The notes under the pieces are model-generated. The model was not told where the DNA came from. It worked only from the letters and a program-made list of their open reading frames with translations, and made no database searches. From Meandrina meandrites (Eukaryota > Cnidaria > Anthozoa > Scleractinia > Meandrinidae): DNA of 64,000 bases. The first letter of the stretch is position 1. Every line of letters begins with the position of its first letter. The DNA is taken from the NCBI GenBank assembly GCA_963693305.1, contig OY855903.1:50253150-50317149 (forward strand). The letters run 5' to 3'. The translations under genes were made by a program, and so were the position numbers. This document shows positions 21,538-33,223 of this stretch, in pieces.

Positions 21538-23217
21538 TCATGCTTTATTTTCAAATTTATATGGACTTCAAACAATAATGCTTTTAACTGTTTCGTTATT
21601 ATTTTTAAAGCAGGTACGCCAGGAAGACCATGCCTTTCCATGATACATGTAGTTTTATCGAAAAGGTCCCTTTTTTCTATGCAACCGGTAGTAGTTACGA
21701 AATAAAGATAAATTTTGAGTTCCAAAGACAAGTGGTAATATTTGTAACCCTAACCATAACCCTCCTCCCCCCCCCCCATAAATAATGAGTGGTCCTTAAC
21801 AAGGTCCGGTTTTTGAGCGCAATTCTCAGTTTGCCGATTTGAACTAAGCCTGTCGCTAATTTCTTGTCGTCTGTTGATAAATAGTTGACCGTAGGTGAAT
21901 TATTTACTACTTCTTCGAAACAGAGGTGGGATTATTAAGTTCTGTACGGGAAAGATGAAAACCGGAACTTGGCAACTTGCTGGGGTAAATTTCACTTGAA
22001 AGTTGCAAGTTGCGTCGAGCAAACTGCCTATCAATATTGAAACATTGAACCACAACATAAATCCCATTGCAGAGTTCCCATAAAAAGAACATCCGGTTTG
22101 ACTGTAAGAAGAGCTATTTAGCCACATGATGTATTCTTATAAACCACAAATATTAAGAACTTAATCGACGGGACAATTGAAGTTATGAACAAGAGAATGG
22201 ATTTAATAATTGCAAACAAAGAACAGCGTACAAATATCGAAAAAAATTACTTTGCACTGATTATTTTCACGCATTACATCATCGACAAACCTCTTGTGTG
22301 ACTGTCACGGAACTAAGTAAAACGTCGCATACCCGTGACTTGAAACTGCTATTATAATATGCAAATTATTCACTTAATGTATGTCATAAAAATAATGAGA
22401 TAATAAGATGCATTCTTTGTATAAGTCTGGAGCAGCAGCTGAAAGCTTTGTGTAATCAAAATTACAATGGAACAAAAACTTCCCAATCCCTCCAACATTT
22501 TTAAGGTTAAAAATCCAAAAAAATAGTTTCCCGCCTGCTGGGTAAACGGCTAAATATCTTTTTAAACACAAAATTCTTTGGGGTTTGATCGTCCAGTCGA
22601 TATCAATTACTGCGCCAGCTTTTCAAATCATTTGAAAAACTGACGCAATCAGGCAGAGTTTTGCCAGCACTCCGTTTTACTCTTATTGACAATAAATATT
22701 AGCCAACCAGTGCGCGAGAATTCGCTCAGTTATTGTAAAATAAGTGTTTGAAGTTGATACAAACAAAAGCACAAGACGCGCGCGGGCAAAAAAAAAAAAA
22801 AAAATGTCAAATTACAAACGTAACCAGTGACCATAAGCTCTTGAGCACTACGTTTGATTGATCCGAAGCTTATACTTTGTATTCATGATTTGGGATCGAA
22901 TACTTATGCTAATGTATGAGCCCCTGGCAACTGCACGCAACAAAATTGAAGAGAGTGTTTATGATATTATTTCGTAAACTTCCCTTGAGTGCCCCAAACA
23001 CAGTTTCATTTATCATGTACTGTTGTGGCGTCTTAGTCTTCACAATGACTCAATGTACTCCTAGACACTACTCTACCCTGCTCAAGAACCATTTGGGCTT
23101 TATTGTCCGAGATCTTTTGGATTTACGGTGTTTTGACTTTTAGACTGCTGTTTCGCGGAAGTGCACCTTTAGGTTAAGCCTTTCATAGGTAAATGACGTC
23201 TGCTTGTTTCTTTATAG
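21538..23217. other. Gap between genes A and C
   Basis: No exon is supported. A candidate polyadenylation signal is at 21701 and poly-C and poly-A runs are at about 21764-21777 and 22787-22804. The first exon and promoter of gene C may lie here, but I could not identify them. Confidence 0.5.
21701..21706 (+). terminator. Candidate polyadenylation signal of gene A
   Basis: AATAAA about 165 nt after the stop at 21535-21537. Placement is suitable, but the hexamer is common by chance in AT-rich DNA. Confidence 0.35.
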
Positions 23218-23274
23218 GTGAGACTGTAAAGCCAACTTCAGCAAGAAAGCGGAAAGCTGATTCGAAATCTGCAT
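23218..23274 (+). CDS. Linker exon A1 of gene C (basic)
   Basis: 57 nt, acceptor TTTATAG and donor GTATGT, phase 1 to phase 1. It encodes GETVKPTSARKRKADSKSA, with a basic KRK core that could act as a nuclear-localisation motif. Its flanking intron sequence is repeated around 23952-24021 (AAATGACGT before; GTATGTCTTAGTT, TAGAAGTAAA and CTATATAA after), which shows that the exon was copied together with its splice sites. Confidence 0.65.
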
Positions 23275-23699
23275 GTATGTCTTAGTTCTGACATTTAATG
23301 AGGTTTTAGAAGTAAACTAAAGAACTATATAAACTTTGGGGGCCTTGTGACGGATTTTAACAGATTTTTGAACAGGCAAAATATATATTTCCGTCGCAGG
23401 AAACTTGAAAAATTAAAGCTTAACTTTTCAAGTTGTTTCCACGCATCTTCCAAAAATTGTTATTAAAAGCCGTGGTTTGATTTCTCTCCGCAAAGTAAGG
23501 TTACATCTTTCTTTAGATGTTCAAAGATAATGTTTTTGTTTAGAATGGCTTTGACCAAAAATCTGCAAAATCTCCATGACATAGCTCCTTTAAGATTTTT
23601 TTTATTATTATTATTTACTAGCCATAAATCATAAAACTGTTTATGGTAAACTGTTTCTTTTGTTGTTGTTTTTTTGTTGTTGTTGTTGTTATTTTTCAG

Positions 23700-23762
23700 C
23701 TGCGTCAGCAGAATATACAGAGTTGGATCCCAAGCGACCCAAATCGACTGCCGCGCCTGCAG
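23700..23762 (+). CDS. Linker exon B1 of gene C
   Basis: 63 nt, acceptor ATTTTTCAG and donor GTATTA, phase 1 to 1. Encodes ASAEYTELDPKRPKSTAAPA. Near-identical to exon B2, with a shared EYT.LD.KRPK.TA pattern. Confidence 0.65.
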
Positions 23763-23951
23763 GTATTAATTTTGTTTTCATATTATGTTTTAACGATAAT
23801 GATTAACGATTAACGGTTAATCGTTATTGGTCAGTTGCTAAAAGTTGTCCCTATCCTTTGCTTTCAGTTAACGCTGTGTTTGGTAAGTTTTGTTCAGGTT
23901 GGTTTAGCCTTTCGTAGGTAAATGACGTATGATTGTTGTTTCTTTGTAGAT

Positions 23952-24021
23952 GAAAACGAAGAGCTGAAAACGGAAAGAAAACCGAAATCAAGAAAACGGA
24001 AAGTTGATCCGGAACTTGCAT
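23952..24021 (+). CDS. Linker exon A2 of gene C (duplicate of A1)
   Basis: Acceptor TTTGTAG and donor GTATGT. As I read it, the exon encodes ENEELKTERKPKSRKRKV, then DPELA, and aligns with A1 at the RKRK.D segment. The splice-site surroundings repeat those of A1. The exact length should be recounted before relying on its phase. Confidence 0.55.
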
Positions 24022-24163
24022 GTATGTCTTAGTTTTGACATTCAGTGAGCTTTTAGAAGTAAAGTAGAGAGCTATATAAGCCTTAAGATTTTTATATTTT
24101 CAAAGTAGTGGACATACATTAATTACACTAGCCATAAATAGCAGTAAAACTGTTATTTTTCAG

Positions 24164-24226
24164 CTTCGTCAACAGAATATACAGATTTGGATACCAAGCG
24201 ACCCAAATTGACTGCTGCAGCTGCAG
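24164..24226 (+). CDS. Linker exon B2 of gene C (duplicate of B1)
   Basis: 63 nt, acceptor ATTTTTCAG and donor GTATTT, phase 1 to 1. Encodes SSTEYTDLDTKRPKLTAAAA. It joins in phase to the Death exon at 27930 (last G plus TG gives Val). Confidence 0.65.
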
Positions 24227-25158
24227 GTATTTTTTATATATATATTCTGTTTTGCTACAAAATTTAAACAAATTTTAACATTCAAATACATATATTAATT
24301 AACGCTTTAATAAATTCCTTATATTGTTGTTTTTAGCATTCTCAACCGTAGAAAAATAATAGTTTGGAAACGGAGCATACAGCTATATTAAAAATGATGT
24401 GATAACCGGGAAATAAAACACAGAAGCTCGTACTGTTTCTGCGACGATATGTTTTGTACTGGTGTTTGCCCAGTTCTTGGGAAACAATAGCTCGTACGTT
24501 TTTCTTAATTGTCAATGCAAGTGAAAATGAATCTTTCGAAATTAATATATTTTTTAGACATTTTAGCGTGTATTATCGCTGCATATTTTTACGAGTCATG
24601 CAGTATTTTGGTGAGCCCGAAGGGCGAGTCAAAATACAAATGATGAGTAAAAATTTACAGCGATACTACACACTAAAATGTCTAATAAGAGATTTATTAT
24701 CCAACGTTATCGTTTCCCCAGAATTCTGACTTTCCAAGGCTTTTAATCTTTCGCGCGGTCGGGGGAATGAGACGAGTACAAATATCGTGTTATGCTTGTA
24801 CTCGTTTCGCGCATAAAATCATAAATCATAAATACGGGTGAATTTACATCTCGTTAAGCAGTCAACGGGTGATAGTTATGTTGTCGTTTTTCTACAGGAT
24901 AGTCTGCTAACTTGAAATCGTGTGCAAGTAACAAGCAAGAGTCAGAGCACAACTCCCCCCCCCCCCCCCTCCCCCCTTCATCATGACGTGACCGGTACAG
25001 TCAAGTAGAAAATACCGTTCGTTCGACACACGAAAATTCCGATCCATTTAGCCAATCACAAGCGCTCAATTCAAACTTGTAGCTTCGGTGGCGATACGAG
25101 CAACAAAACTAAAATCTGTTGCAGGAATTAAAGCAGAACACAAGTCTACTTTGCGTAA

Positions 25159-27180
25159 TACACCTTAAGGAGGCTCACAATGGTTTCCAGCACTTTTCCA
25201 GTTCTTAAACTTTGATGAGTCAGCACTACAAATCGTTATCAGTTGCTGCTACAATAATGATATCAAACAAATTTCCAATCATTGCTGAGCAAGTTGTAGC
25301 CAACTTTCATGACGTCATTGGCTACCATAGCAACAGTTTAGCCTGTTAAAAACACCCTTAATTTGCCTTTTAAGTGCTTATAACTCAAAAACGAGCACGG
25401 TGATCCCCATTTTTTATTATTGAATAATAATTACCATGATAAGATGCAACTTTTTGCAAAGTTAAAAAAAATTCTATCTAGCGGTTATAGAGCCACCTTA
25501 AATTTTCGGAAATTTAAGGTGGCTCTGAAACTGCTAGATAGAAATTTTTTTAACTTTGCAAAAAGTTCCATCTTAACGCGTTTATCATTATTCAATAATA
25601 AAAAATGGGGGTCACCGTACTTGTTTTTGAGTTCTAAGCACTTAAAGGCAAAATTAAGGGTGTTTTTAACAGGCTAAACTGTTGCTATGGTAACCAATGA
25701 CGTCATGAAAGTTGGCTACAACTTGTTCAGCAATGATTGGACATTTTTTTGATATCATTATCGTAGTAGCAACTGATAACGATTTGTAGTACTGACCCAT
25801 CAAAGTTTAAGAACCGGGAAAGTGCTGGAAACCATTGTGAGCCTCCTTAATCATAAACGGCGGAACGCGCGGAAGAGTTTGGGTCGAGTACATGAAAGCG
25901 AGGCGAAAGGGGCTTCCGATTCAAATGAAAACAAAGCAGAGTATGGAAATGCAAGAAGTATCTCTTGTATTTCTTGAAATATCTTGTCAGTTAGGCAGTG
26001 ATTCGTGCCTGTTGATGACTACTATTGAAATTCCTGGTTATACAACCGCAGATATGGTTGTATGGTTTCGAAGTCAACACCAAAAAGTAGGAAAGTGTCG
26101 TCGGAAAACCGCATCGATTATCTCAGTATCTTCACTGCTTTATACTCGTGTACAGTTTTAATCCACGCTACTCTAGTTTCTTTTCAATTGAAGACCCTGG
26201 AAGCTGAGTATAGAAACAGGATTTAGAAAGTTATATAGTGCTTTTAAAAAAATTGACACGTCTCTTGAAACGGTAAGTAAAGAACGCGATTTAGTAATAA
26301 AAGTATATAGCACTTCTTTGATGCCAAATCTTTTCTTTTATTTTTTGCCTCTACTTACTGATCCGACTGGTGATTATAAAATGGCACATACATTTGAAAA
26401 CTGTTGCTTGTAGCATTAAATTTATGTATAGACTTTACAGAAATTTATATTAGCTTGATTGTGTCGTCGCATAATGTTCTGCTACAGTTCAGAAGCGACT
26501 CGCGTATGATACTTTGAGCTTTGTTGAATAATATATAGTGATTATATTTCAGAGAATCTTAAAGTTTATTCACTTTGAAGGCCGCTCTTTCTACCTTATT
26601 TCTGCTTTCCCAGGCTTTACCTATTCTATAATTTAAGGATTTATAACAAGTTAAGTCTCTACTGAATGATCAGTCGTTGTGAATAACATTTATGCTTTTG
26701 GAGGAGAAATACTCAGGAAACCTCGTGTCATATAATTGCCGTTCTTTACTTACCGTATCAAGAGACGTGTCAATTTTTTAAAGCTCTATAATCCTTTCTT
26801 ATTCCTGTTTCTATACTCAGTTTCCAGGGTGTTCAATTAAAAAGAAACTAAAGTAGCGTGAATTAAAACTGCACACGAGAAAGCAGAGAAGAGACTGAGA
26901 AAATCGATGCGGTTTTCCGATAACATTTTCCCATCTTTTTGGGTTGACTTCAAAACTATACGACCATATCTCCGGTTGTAAAACCAGGAATTTCAATAGT
27001 AGTCATTAACAGGCAAGAATCACTGCCTAACTGACGATATATTTCAAGAATTACAAGAGATACTACTTACATTTCCATACTCTGCTTTGTTTTCATTTGA
27101 ATCGGAAGCCCTTTTCGCCTCACTTTCATGTACTCGACCGAAACTCTTCCGCGCGTTCCGCCATTTATGAATAAGGTGTA
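25159..27180. mobile_element. Foldback element with arms of about 440 bp, interrupted by a nested palindrome
   Basis: The right arm (26741-27180) is the inverse complement of the left arm. The left arm is split into 25159-25164 and 25851-26285 by the insert 25165-25850. Ends read TACACCTTA and the inverse. The spacer 26286-26740 shows no recognisable coding content. It lies in the intron between linker exon B2 and the Death exon of gene C. The frame at 25892-26161 is part of the left arm and not a gene. Confidence 0.85.
25165..25850. mobile_element. 686-bp palindrome flanked by TTAA, nested in the foldback element
   Basis: Arms of 341 bp (25165-25505 and 25510-25850) around a 4-nt loop, TCGG. 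Ends are TTAAGGAGGCTCACAATGG and its inverse. At the centre each arm ends in GAGCCACCTTAA, a variant of the outer terminus, so each arm looks like a complete small TTAA element in its own right. The opposite arm of the host element gives the empty site, with one TTAA-like sequence where two now flank the insert. Confidence 0.9.
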
Positions 27181-27739
27181 TACGTTGCCCCAACTTGGAA
27201 CACTGCATTTTGTTGCGTGACAACGCGTTTTAAAGGAGCTACGTCACGTTCAACCGTCTTGAAAAAGTTGGTATTTTTTTTTCAAGTTTGTTGGTCGTAA
27301 TCGGTCTTAATCTTCGTCAGTCGAAACCATCTTTGGTTATTTTCGCGTTTTTATTATTCAGTTGGTGTTTTCCTGTTAGAAAACTATTATTTTGAGGTTC
27401 CTTCAATTTCAAAGTAATCTAAAAAATGAGTAAAACATCTTGACATTGCTCCTTAAACTTACTATGCAACAGTGTTGCGTGACAAGTCGAAATAAAATGT
27501 TGCCTGCATTAACGGGCCTTTACGAAAAGTAAATCGGCAGGGGCGTTACAAATTGGTGCAAATGTAATTGGTGCTTAAGTAACATATTTATTTTTTACAC
27601 ACTGGACGTTTGTTTATAATCAGATTAAAAGTCCTTGCAGGTAAGTTAGATTTCCTGGAGAAAATCACAAGTTTAACAAACTGGATACCGCCTTCTTATG
27701 ACCATCTAGGAATTACTAAAACTGTGTTGATATACACCA

Positions 27740-27891
27740 GGCCCCGGTTGTTCAAAGGGTGGATAACGCTATCCACCGGATAGATCACTATCCAGTGGAT
27801 AAGTGTCGATAAAAAAAAAAAAAAAACTACGTTCACTGGATAGTGATTTATCCTGTGGATAGCGTTATCCATCTTTTGAACAACTGGGGCC
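27740..27891. mobile_element. Short MITE just upstream of the Death exon
   Basis: The ends GGCCCCGGTTGTTCAAA and TTTTGAACAACTGGGGCC are inverse complements, and the inner TGGATAACGCTATCCAC and its inverse extend the arms to about 65 bp around an A-rich loop. It ends 38 nt before the splice acceptor at 27929. Confidence 0.85.
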
Positions 27892-27929
27892 AGATGTATT
27901 GCATCACGTTTCTCTATTTGTAATTTCAG

Positions 27930-28204
27930 TGAAAAGTGGCACACCTAGGAATAAGAAACTGGAGAAGTTGTCACACAAGCTTGGTGATGATTGGATACCG
28001 CTTGTGCGTAATCTGTTCCGTGAGGATGAAACAAACGCAAAGATTGATAAAGTTGATTCAGAAAATCGAAGATTGGAAGAAAAAGCTTACCAAATGCTAT
28101 TGCACTGGAAAGAAAGCAATGGCTCAGACGCATCCTACGAAGCTTTATACCAGGCATTATTATCTACGAATCGTAAAGATTTGGCAGAAAGATTTTGCTT
28201 ATGA
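27930..28204 (+). CDS. Terminal Death-domain exon (gene C)
   Basis: Acceptor TTTCAG, phase 1. Residues 1-91 form one Death fold: KKLEKLSHKLGDDWIPLVR (helices 1-2), KAYQMLLHWKES (helix 5), YEALYQALLSTNRKDLAERF (helix 6). They then stop at TGA (28202-28204). The paralogue at 60655 has the same Death domain but reads on into a ROC domain after NRKDLAERFCL. This gene therefore ends where the other continues. Death domains form homotypic complexes in apoptosis and immune signalling, and a Death-only protein with basic linkers could be an adaptor or decoy. The fold is certain by motif, but the function is inferred. Confidence 0.85.
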
Positions 28205-28588
28205 GTTTGTGTAAATTTGTTTTGCTTATAACAAGCAATTTTTTACATCTACTGAATTGTCAGCACGTTACAGATAATTATAGAAATAGTTTGCCATAGT
28301 GACACTATTAATATTAGTGAAATAGCAAGATTGCATTGGATGGTTAAAAGACGTACTTTTTCCCCGGGAGCAATTAGTATTTTGCTCTTCTATTATACAC
28401 GTGCACAAGCTACTGCTTTATTCTCAAGGCGATTACGTAGCTTGATGATACCTTGTAAGATCAGTGCTAGGGAATGTTTTTATTTTTTTATGTAGACATT
28501 ATAACAACAGCAAGATCACAATAAAAAGCATTTCCTATCGTACTGCATCTTTCAATAATTCGCAATCTCTGAAGTTTAGAACTATATA

Positions 28589-29765
28589 AAGAGCGTCTGA
28601 CTCTATTTTTCGAGAATCCCGAGACAGGACCAAAAATTCGAATTTTCTTTTATTTCGTCAAAAAGACCCTTTGGGTGAACGTTTTTCAAAAATATTGTTT
28701 AAAAGTTCCAGCAAGTTCTATTTTTTGCGAAATCTGCGAAGGTTTGAAATACCGCCTAATCGAGGCCAAACACCGAACAATGGAGAAAATAGAGCAGTTT
28801 CAACACTCTAGTACAGAGAGCCGAAAACTTCCCTTGATCTCATTTTTACACGATTTCTAATATATCCTTTGCTGATTATTTCTAGCTATATTTCATCTTG
28901 AAGCAAATAAGTTTGTCCAATTTTCAACCGTTTGAAAAGTACAACTATCGCGATTTAATTTACATGCCAAAATTTTAACTGATTTATGAGGGTCATAACT
29001 CGCAGGGTATACCACTATCTCAGGAAATAAGGAGTTCACAAGAGAGAGGTATGTGTTTGTCATATATAAATATCTAGTTTGGCTCGTGGAAATTAAGCGC
29101 GAAAGACGAAAAACTAAGTACGGCATTTTGACAAATCGCGCCATTTTTGGACGGATGAGCAAAAACCTTGATCTTGTAATCACGTCTTAAAACATGATTT
29201 AGCCTGTGCCTTGACAAAAAATATTCTTAGGCATCGTTTATCGCACATAAAAGTATTATATTTAGGTCATACCTCACAATTGGCCTTGCTTAAGAAATCG
29301 GCGAACACAGCAGCAGAATTATATTTTCCCTTCGAGTTATGACCCTCTGAAATCAGTTAAAATTTGGCAAGTAAATTGAACCGCGATAATTGTATTTTTC
29401 AAATGGTTGAAAATTGGACAAAACTTATTTGCTTCAAGATAAAATATGGCTAGAAATAATTGTCAAAGGATAGTTTAGAAATTGTGTAAAAGTGAGATCA
29501 AGGGAAGTTTTCGGCTTTCTGTACTAGCGTGTTGAAACTGCTCTATTTTGCTGAAATTCCATCCGCCATTATTCGGTGTTCGGGCTCTATCAGGCGGTAT
29601 TTCCAACTTTTGCAGATTTCACAAAAAAATTAAACTTGCTGGAACTTTTAAACAATATTTTTGAAAAAAAGTTGACCAAAATGGTCTTTTTGACGAAATA
29701 AAAGAAAATTCGAATTTTCCGTCCAGTCTCGGGATTCTCGAAAAATAGAGTCAGACCCTCTTAAG
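28589..29765. mobile_element. Foldback element, arms about 415-430 bp
   Basis: The left arm (28589-29002) and right arm (29333-29765) are inverse complements around a loop of about 330 nt. The right end is TTAA-GAGGGTCTGACTCTA in inverse orientation. The left end reads TAAAGAGCGTCTGACTCTA, so the TTAA is degraded on that side. There is no coding content. It lies immediately after gene C. Confidence 0.8.
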
Positions 29766-30000
29766 AGTTATTTCTTACGTTACTGCTGTCAACTAGCGGA
29801 CGTCTCAGATTTCACAAAAAAATAAACTTGCTGGAACTTTTAAACAATATTTTTGAAAAAAGTTGACCAAAATGGTCTTTTTGACGAAATAAAAGAAAAT
29901 TCGAATTTTCCGTCCAGTCTCGAGATTCTCGAAAAATAGAGTCAGACCCTCTTAAGAGTTGCTTCTTACGCTACTGCTGTCAACTAGCGGCCGTCTCAGA
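29613..30000. repeat. Tandem duplication, period about 193 bp
   Basis: The terminal part of the foldback right arm and its flank (about 29613-29805) is repeated at 29806-30000 with few differences, so the element end occurs twice. Confidence 0.85.
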
Positions 30001-30221
30001 AAAGAGAGGTTTACTTCAAAAGGACTGGTTCCTGGGTTGTTTTGGTGGATTTACGATTGATTTTGTTTGTTTAATTTTTTTCCTGATCCGTTGATTGTCG
30101 CGTAAATTATATTTGACAGCAGCGTAAAACGCAATCGTTAGTTAGATTCTAAATTTTAGGTTTCAATGGTATCGAAAAAACAAACAAACAAAAAACAAAT
30201 GGACCCCATTTTTCCATGGTC

Positions 30222-31895
30222 TTAAGGTGGCCCGCGGCTATTTTTTGGGAACGGAGGTGCTCTTTTCTAAATCGAGTTTTGGGCATGTAAACCTCAACCG
30301 ATTTTTCTGATTTTTGGTAGTCGAAATAACAAATGTTCAAATTTTATAAAGCTTTAAATTATAGGGCAAACACGGCAAACGATCACGAGAGATTAGCGCT
30401 TTTGAAAAAATATATTTATCAAAAAAACGCGAATATTTTCCAAACGCGACGATAGATTTTTTTCTAATTAATGTCAACTAGTTCAAATTATCCAAGTTTT
30501 AATGTGAGCAAGTTTCAACGAAATCGGCTGGGTAGAAATTGCTGCACAATTGACTGTTGAATTTTTGCTTCAAAATATTATGCTTGTGTATAATTGGGAG
30601 CTGTTACAACAAAGTTTAAGTGATGCTCAGATCCAATGGATTATTTGAAAGCTTTATGCCAGCTAAAACGTTGCTGAAAAGTATGGAAAGAATGGAATCT
30701 CCTAGAAAAAGTTGTAAACGAATGAAGAGGAAGAGGTTTACGATGCGTAAATTGTGAATTTTAAAATATTCATTTTTTTCGAATTAAAAAAAATATACCG
30801 ATTTTTTTAATTTTATTTTTAAGTATGAGAAAATACAGCATGTATGCAAACGGCTTTATCTAGTTTCGTGTGTCTAATCTCGATGAAACGCGTCGAATTT
30901 TGCTCGCCAAGATGACTAGTTCGCGTCTTCCATTTTGAAGCGCTTTGGAAACCCTCGCGTAACAGTAAATTATTCAAACTTGCGGCATTCTCAAGATTAT
31001 TTAGCACCTGGAATTGAACATACCACGCCGCATGCCCCATTCATTGCTAAATAAAATGCATGAATACAAAGCTCAGCCGCAATTTTATCCGTGGCATGTT
31101 TATTTCCAGGTGCTTAATAATCTTGAGAATGCGGCAAGTTTGAATAATTTACTGTAACAAGAGCATTTTCAAAGCGCTCCAAAATGGAAGACGAGAAGTA
31201 GCTATCTTGGCGAGCCACATTCGACGAGTTTCATCGAGACTAGACAGACGGAACTAGATAAAGTCGTTTGCACATATGCTGTATTTTCTCATACTTGAAA
31301 ATAAAAGAAAAAAAATCGGTAGATTTTTTTTAATTCTAAAAAAGATAAATATTTTTAAATTCACAATTAACGCACCGTAAACCTCTTCTGCTTCATTTGT
31401 CTACAACTTTTGCTGGGAGTTTCCGATTTTTCCATACTTTTCAGCTACGTTTTAGCTGGCAGTAAGCTTTCAAATAATCTACGGGATCTTAGCATTACTT
31501 AAACTTTGTTGTAACAGCTCCCAATTATACACAAGCATAATATTTTGAAGCAAAAATTCAACAGTCAACTGTGCAGCAATTTCTACTCAGCCGATTTCGT
31601 TGAAACTTGCTCGCATTAAAACTTGGATAATTTGAACTTGTTGACATTAATTAGAAAAAAATCTATCGTCGCGTTTGGAAAATATTCGCGTTTTTTTCAT
31701 AAATTGATTTTTTTAAAAACGCTAATACCTCGTGTTCGTTTATTTTGTTCGCCCTTAAGTTCAAAGCTTTATAAAATTTGAACATTTGTTATTTCGATTG
31801 CTAAAAATCAGAGAAATCGGTTAACGTTTACATGCCGAAAACTCGATTTAGAAAAGAGCACCTCCGTTCCCAGAAATAGCCGCGGGCCACCTTAA
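30222..31895. mobile_element. 1.67-kb palindrome flanked by TTAA, arms 806 bp
   Basis: Left TTAAGGTGGCCCGCGGCTA and right CCGCGGGCCACCTTAA mark the ends. The arms 30222-31027 and 31090-31895 pair almost throughout around a 62-nt loop. The strong pairing could produce a long hairpin if transcribed. No protein is encoded. The open frames on the minus strand (30149-30340, 30819-31040) are accidental. The TTAAGG terminus resembles that of the 25165 element. Confidence 0.9.
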
Positions 31896-32796
31896 GTAAC
31901 ACACTGGTAAATAAACGGCACGCATGCAGGCATGCACGCAGAGGCGATGACGTTTACATATAACAACGATCCAAGAAATTGCAACATTTTTGTATTTGAA
32001 TTTTCTATTTGCCTAAATTTCAAAACAAACGTCAAATACATGGGTCATACATAAGTATACAGACAATGTGATGCAATAAGTACAAGTAATGACCTTCGTC
32101 ATTTAGCAACAGAAAGGCATAGGATTAATTTCCACATCATTGGCAAGCAAGATTGTGTGACCCTTCTTCGAGTGTAAGGGTCGCAAAAGATGTCGGTGAA
32201 TTACTCTGAATCAAGTCAATAACGCTTTGAAATAAATATTGTCAGTGTACGTTCAAGCAAAACAAATATTTTAGGAAGTCCACTTTTTCAATCTTTTTTC
32301 ATCAAAGAGAGGAAACTGATATCGGTTTACCCTCCGGTACAGGCCTCTGCTGCGGGCTTAAAAGTTAGGGCACTATTCTTCTCTTACAATTATTTCACTG
32401 ATTTACTCGACTCGTGTGAGCTCAGATTTATTCGATACCTGATAACGTACAACATTTACTACAGTGCGAAACCTCCGTTAAACAGCTAGAAATCAAACGC
32501 ACTTTGTCGCTGCTATAAACAGAAGTTGCAACTGAGAGAATTCTCACTCGCCACAACTCAAGATGACGAGTCACGAAGGAAAGAAAGAAAACATACGCAT
32601 CCATTATTGATAACAATGCACGCTTAAGCAAACAAAAATTTCAGGTAGCTCACCTTTTCAATTGCAATCTGATCAAGAAACGGCTATCGGTTTGCCTCGT
32701 GGAACTGCTGTCTCAAACGTTAAGACACAAACGGCCTTCTTCACTTCTCAAATTCAAGCTATCCATATGCCATGTAGACTTTGTGTACATGTAATA
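31896..32796. other. No gene seen
   Basis: AT-rich sequence without a recognisable domain, strong repeat or RNA gene. The small frame at 32428-32631 (-) is not supported. Confidence 0.5.
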
Positions 32797-32875
32797 TATA
32801 GATTTAGGCAGGCTTAAAGCGTAGCTCCTATTTATTATTTTTTCCTATTTTATTTTTTGCACTGTTTCCCAATTA

Positions 32876-33223
32876 CAGTGCGGGCACTCGAACCATGAAC
32901 GCCAAGGCTTTATTTTCACTTTATTTGTACTTTTTTATCACTTATTTTATTACTTTTTTTAGAACTAGCCAATCACAGCCGCGAAGCGATGCAACGGCCG
33001 AGACATTTTTCCGCCTTTTTTCCTCCGAAAAGCGTGGCAAACGTTGCTTGGGAGAATAAAAACCGGAAAACAGGAGAAAAAATGTCTGTGCGATTGCTTT
33101 GGTTCACGGATGTGATTGGTTAGTTCTGGGAAAATGTAAAAAATAACTACAAAGTAACCGTGAACAAAAGTACAAATAAAGTGAAAAAAAGCCATAGCGT
33201 TCATGGTTCGAGTGTCCGCACTG
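32876..33223. mobile_element. TA-flanked MITE nested in the dispersed repeat
   Basis: The ends CAGTGCGGGCACTCGAACC and GGTTCGAGTGTCCGCACTG are inverse complements. TA is present at both borders (32874-32875, 33224-33225), as for Tc1/mariner-type insertion. The inverted copy at about 55260-55310 lacks it and provides an empty site. Confidence 0.85.

Noticed and set aside
21374..21643. Met-rich 89-residue frame
   Set aside because: It is an out-of-frame reading of the acidic GAT-rich tail of gene A.
25420..25677. 85-residue frame across the palindrome centre
   Set aside because: It crosses the hairpin axis of a MITE; no domain.
25892..26161. 89-residue frame after the nested palindrome
   Set aside because: It is the left arm of a foldback element; the inverse copy at 26870-27150 is not conserved as protein.
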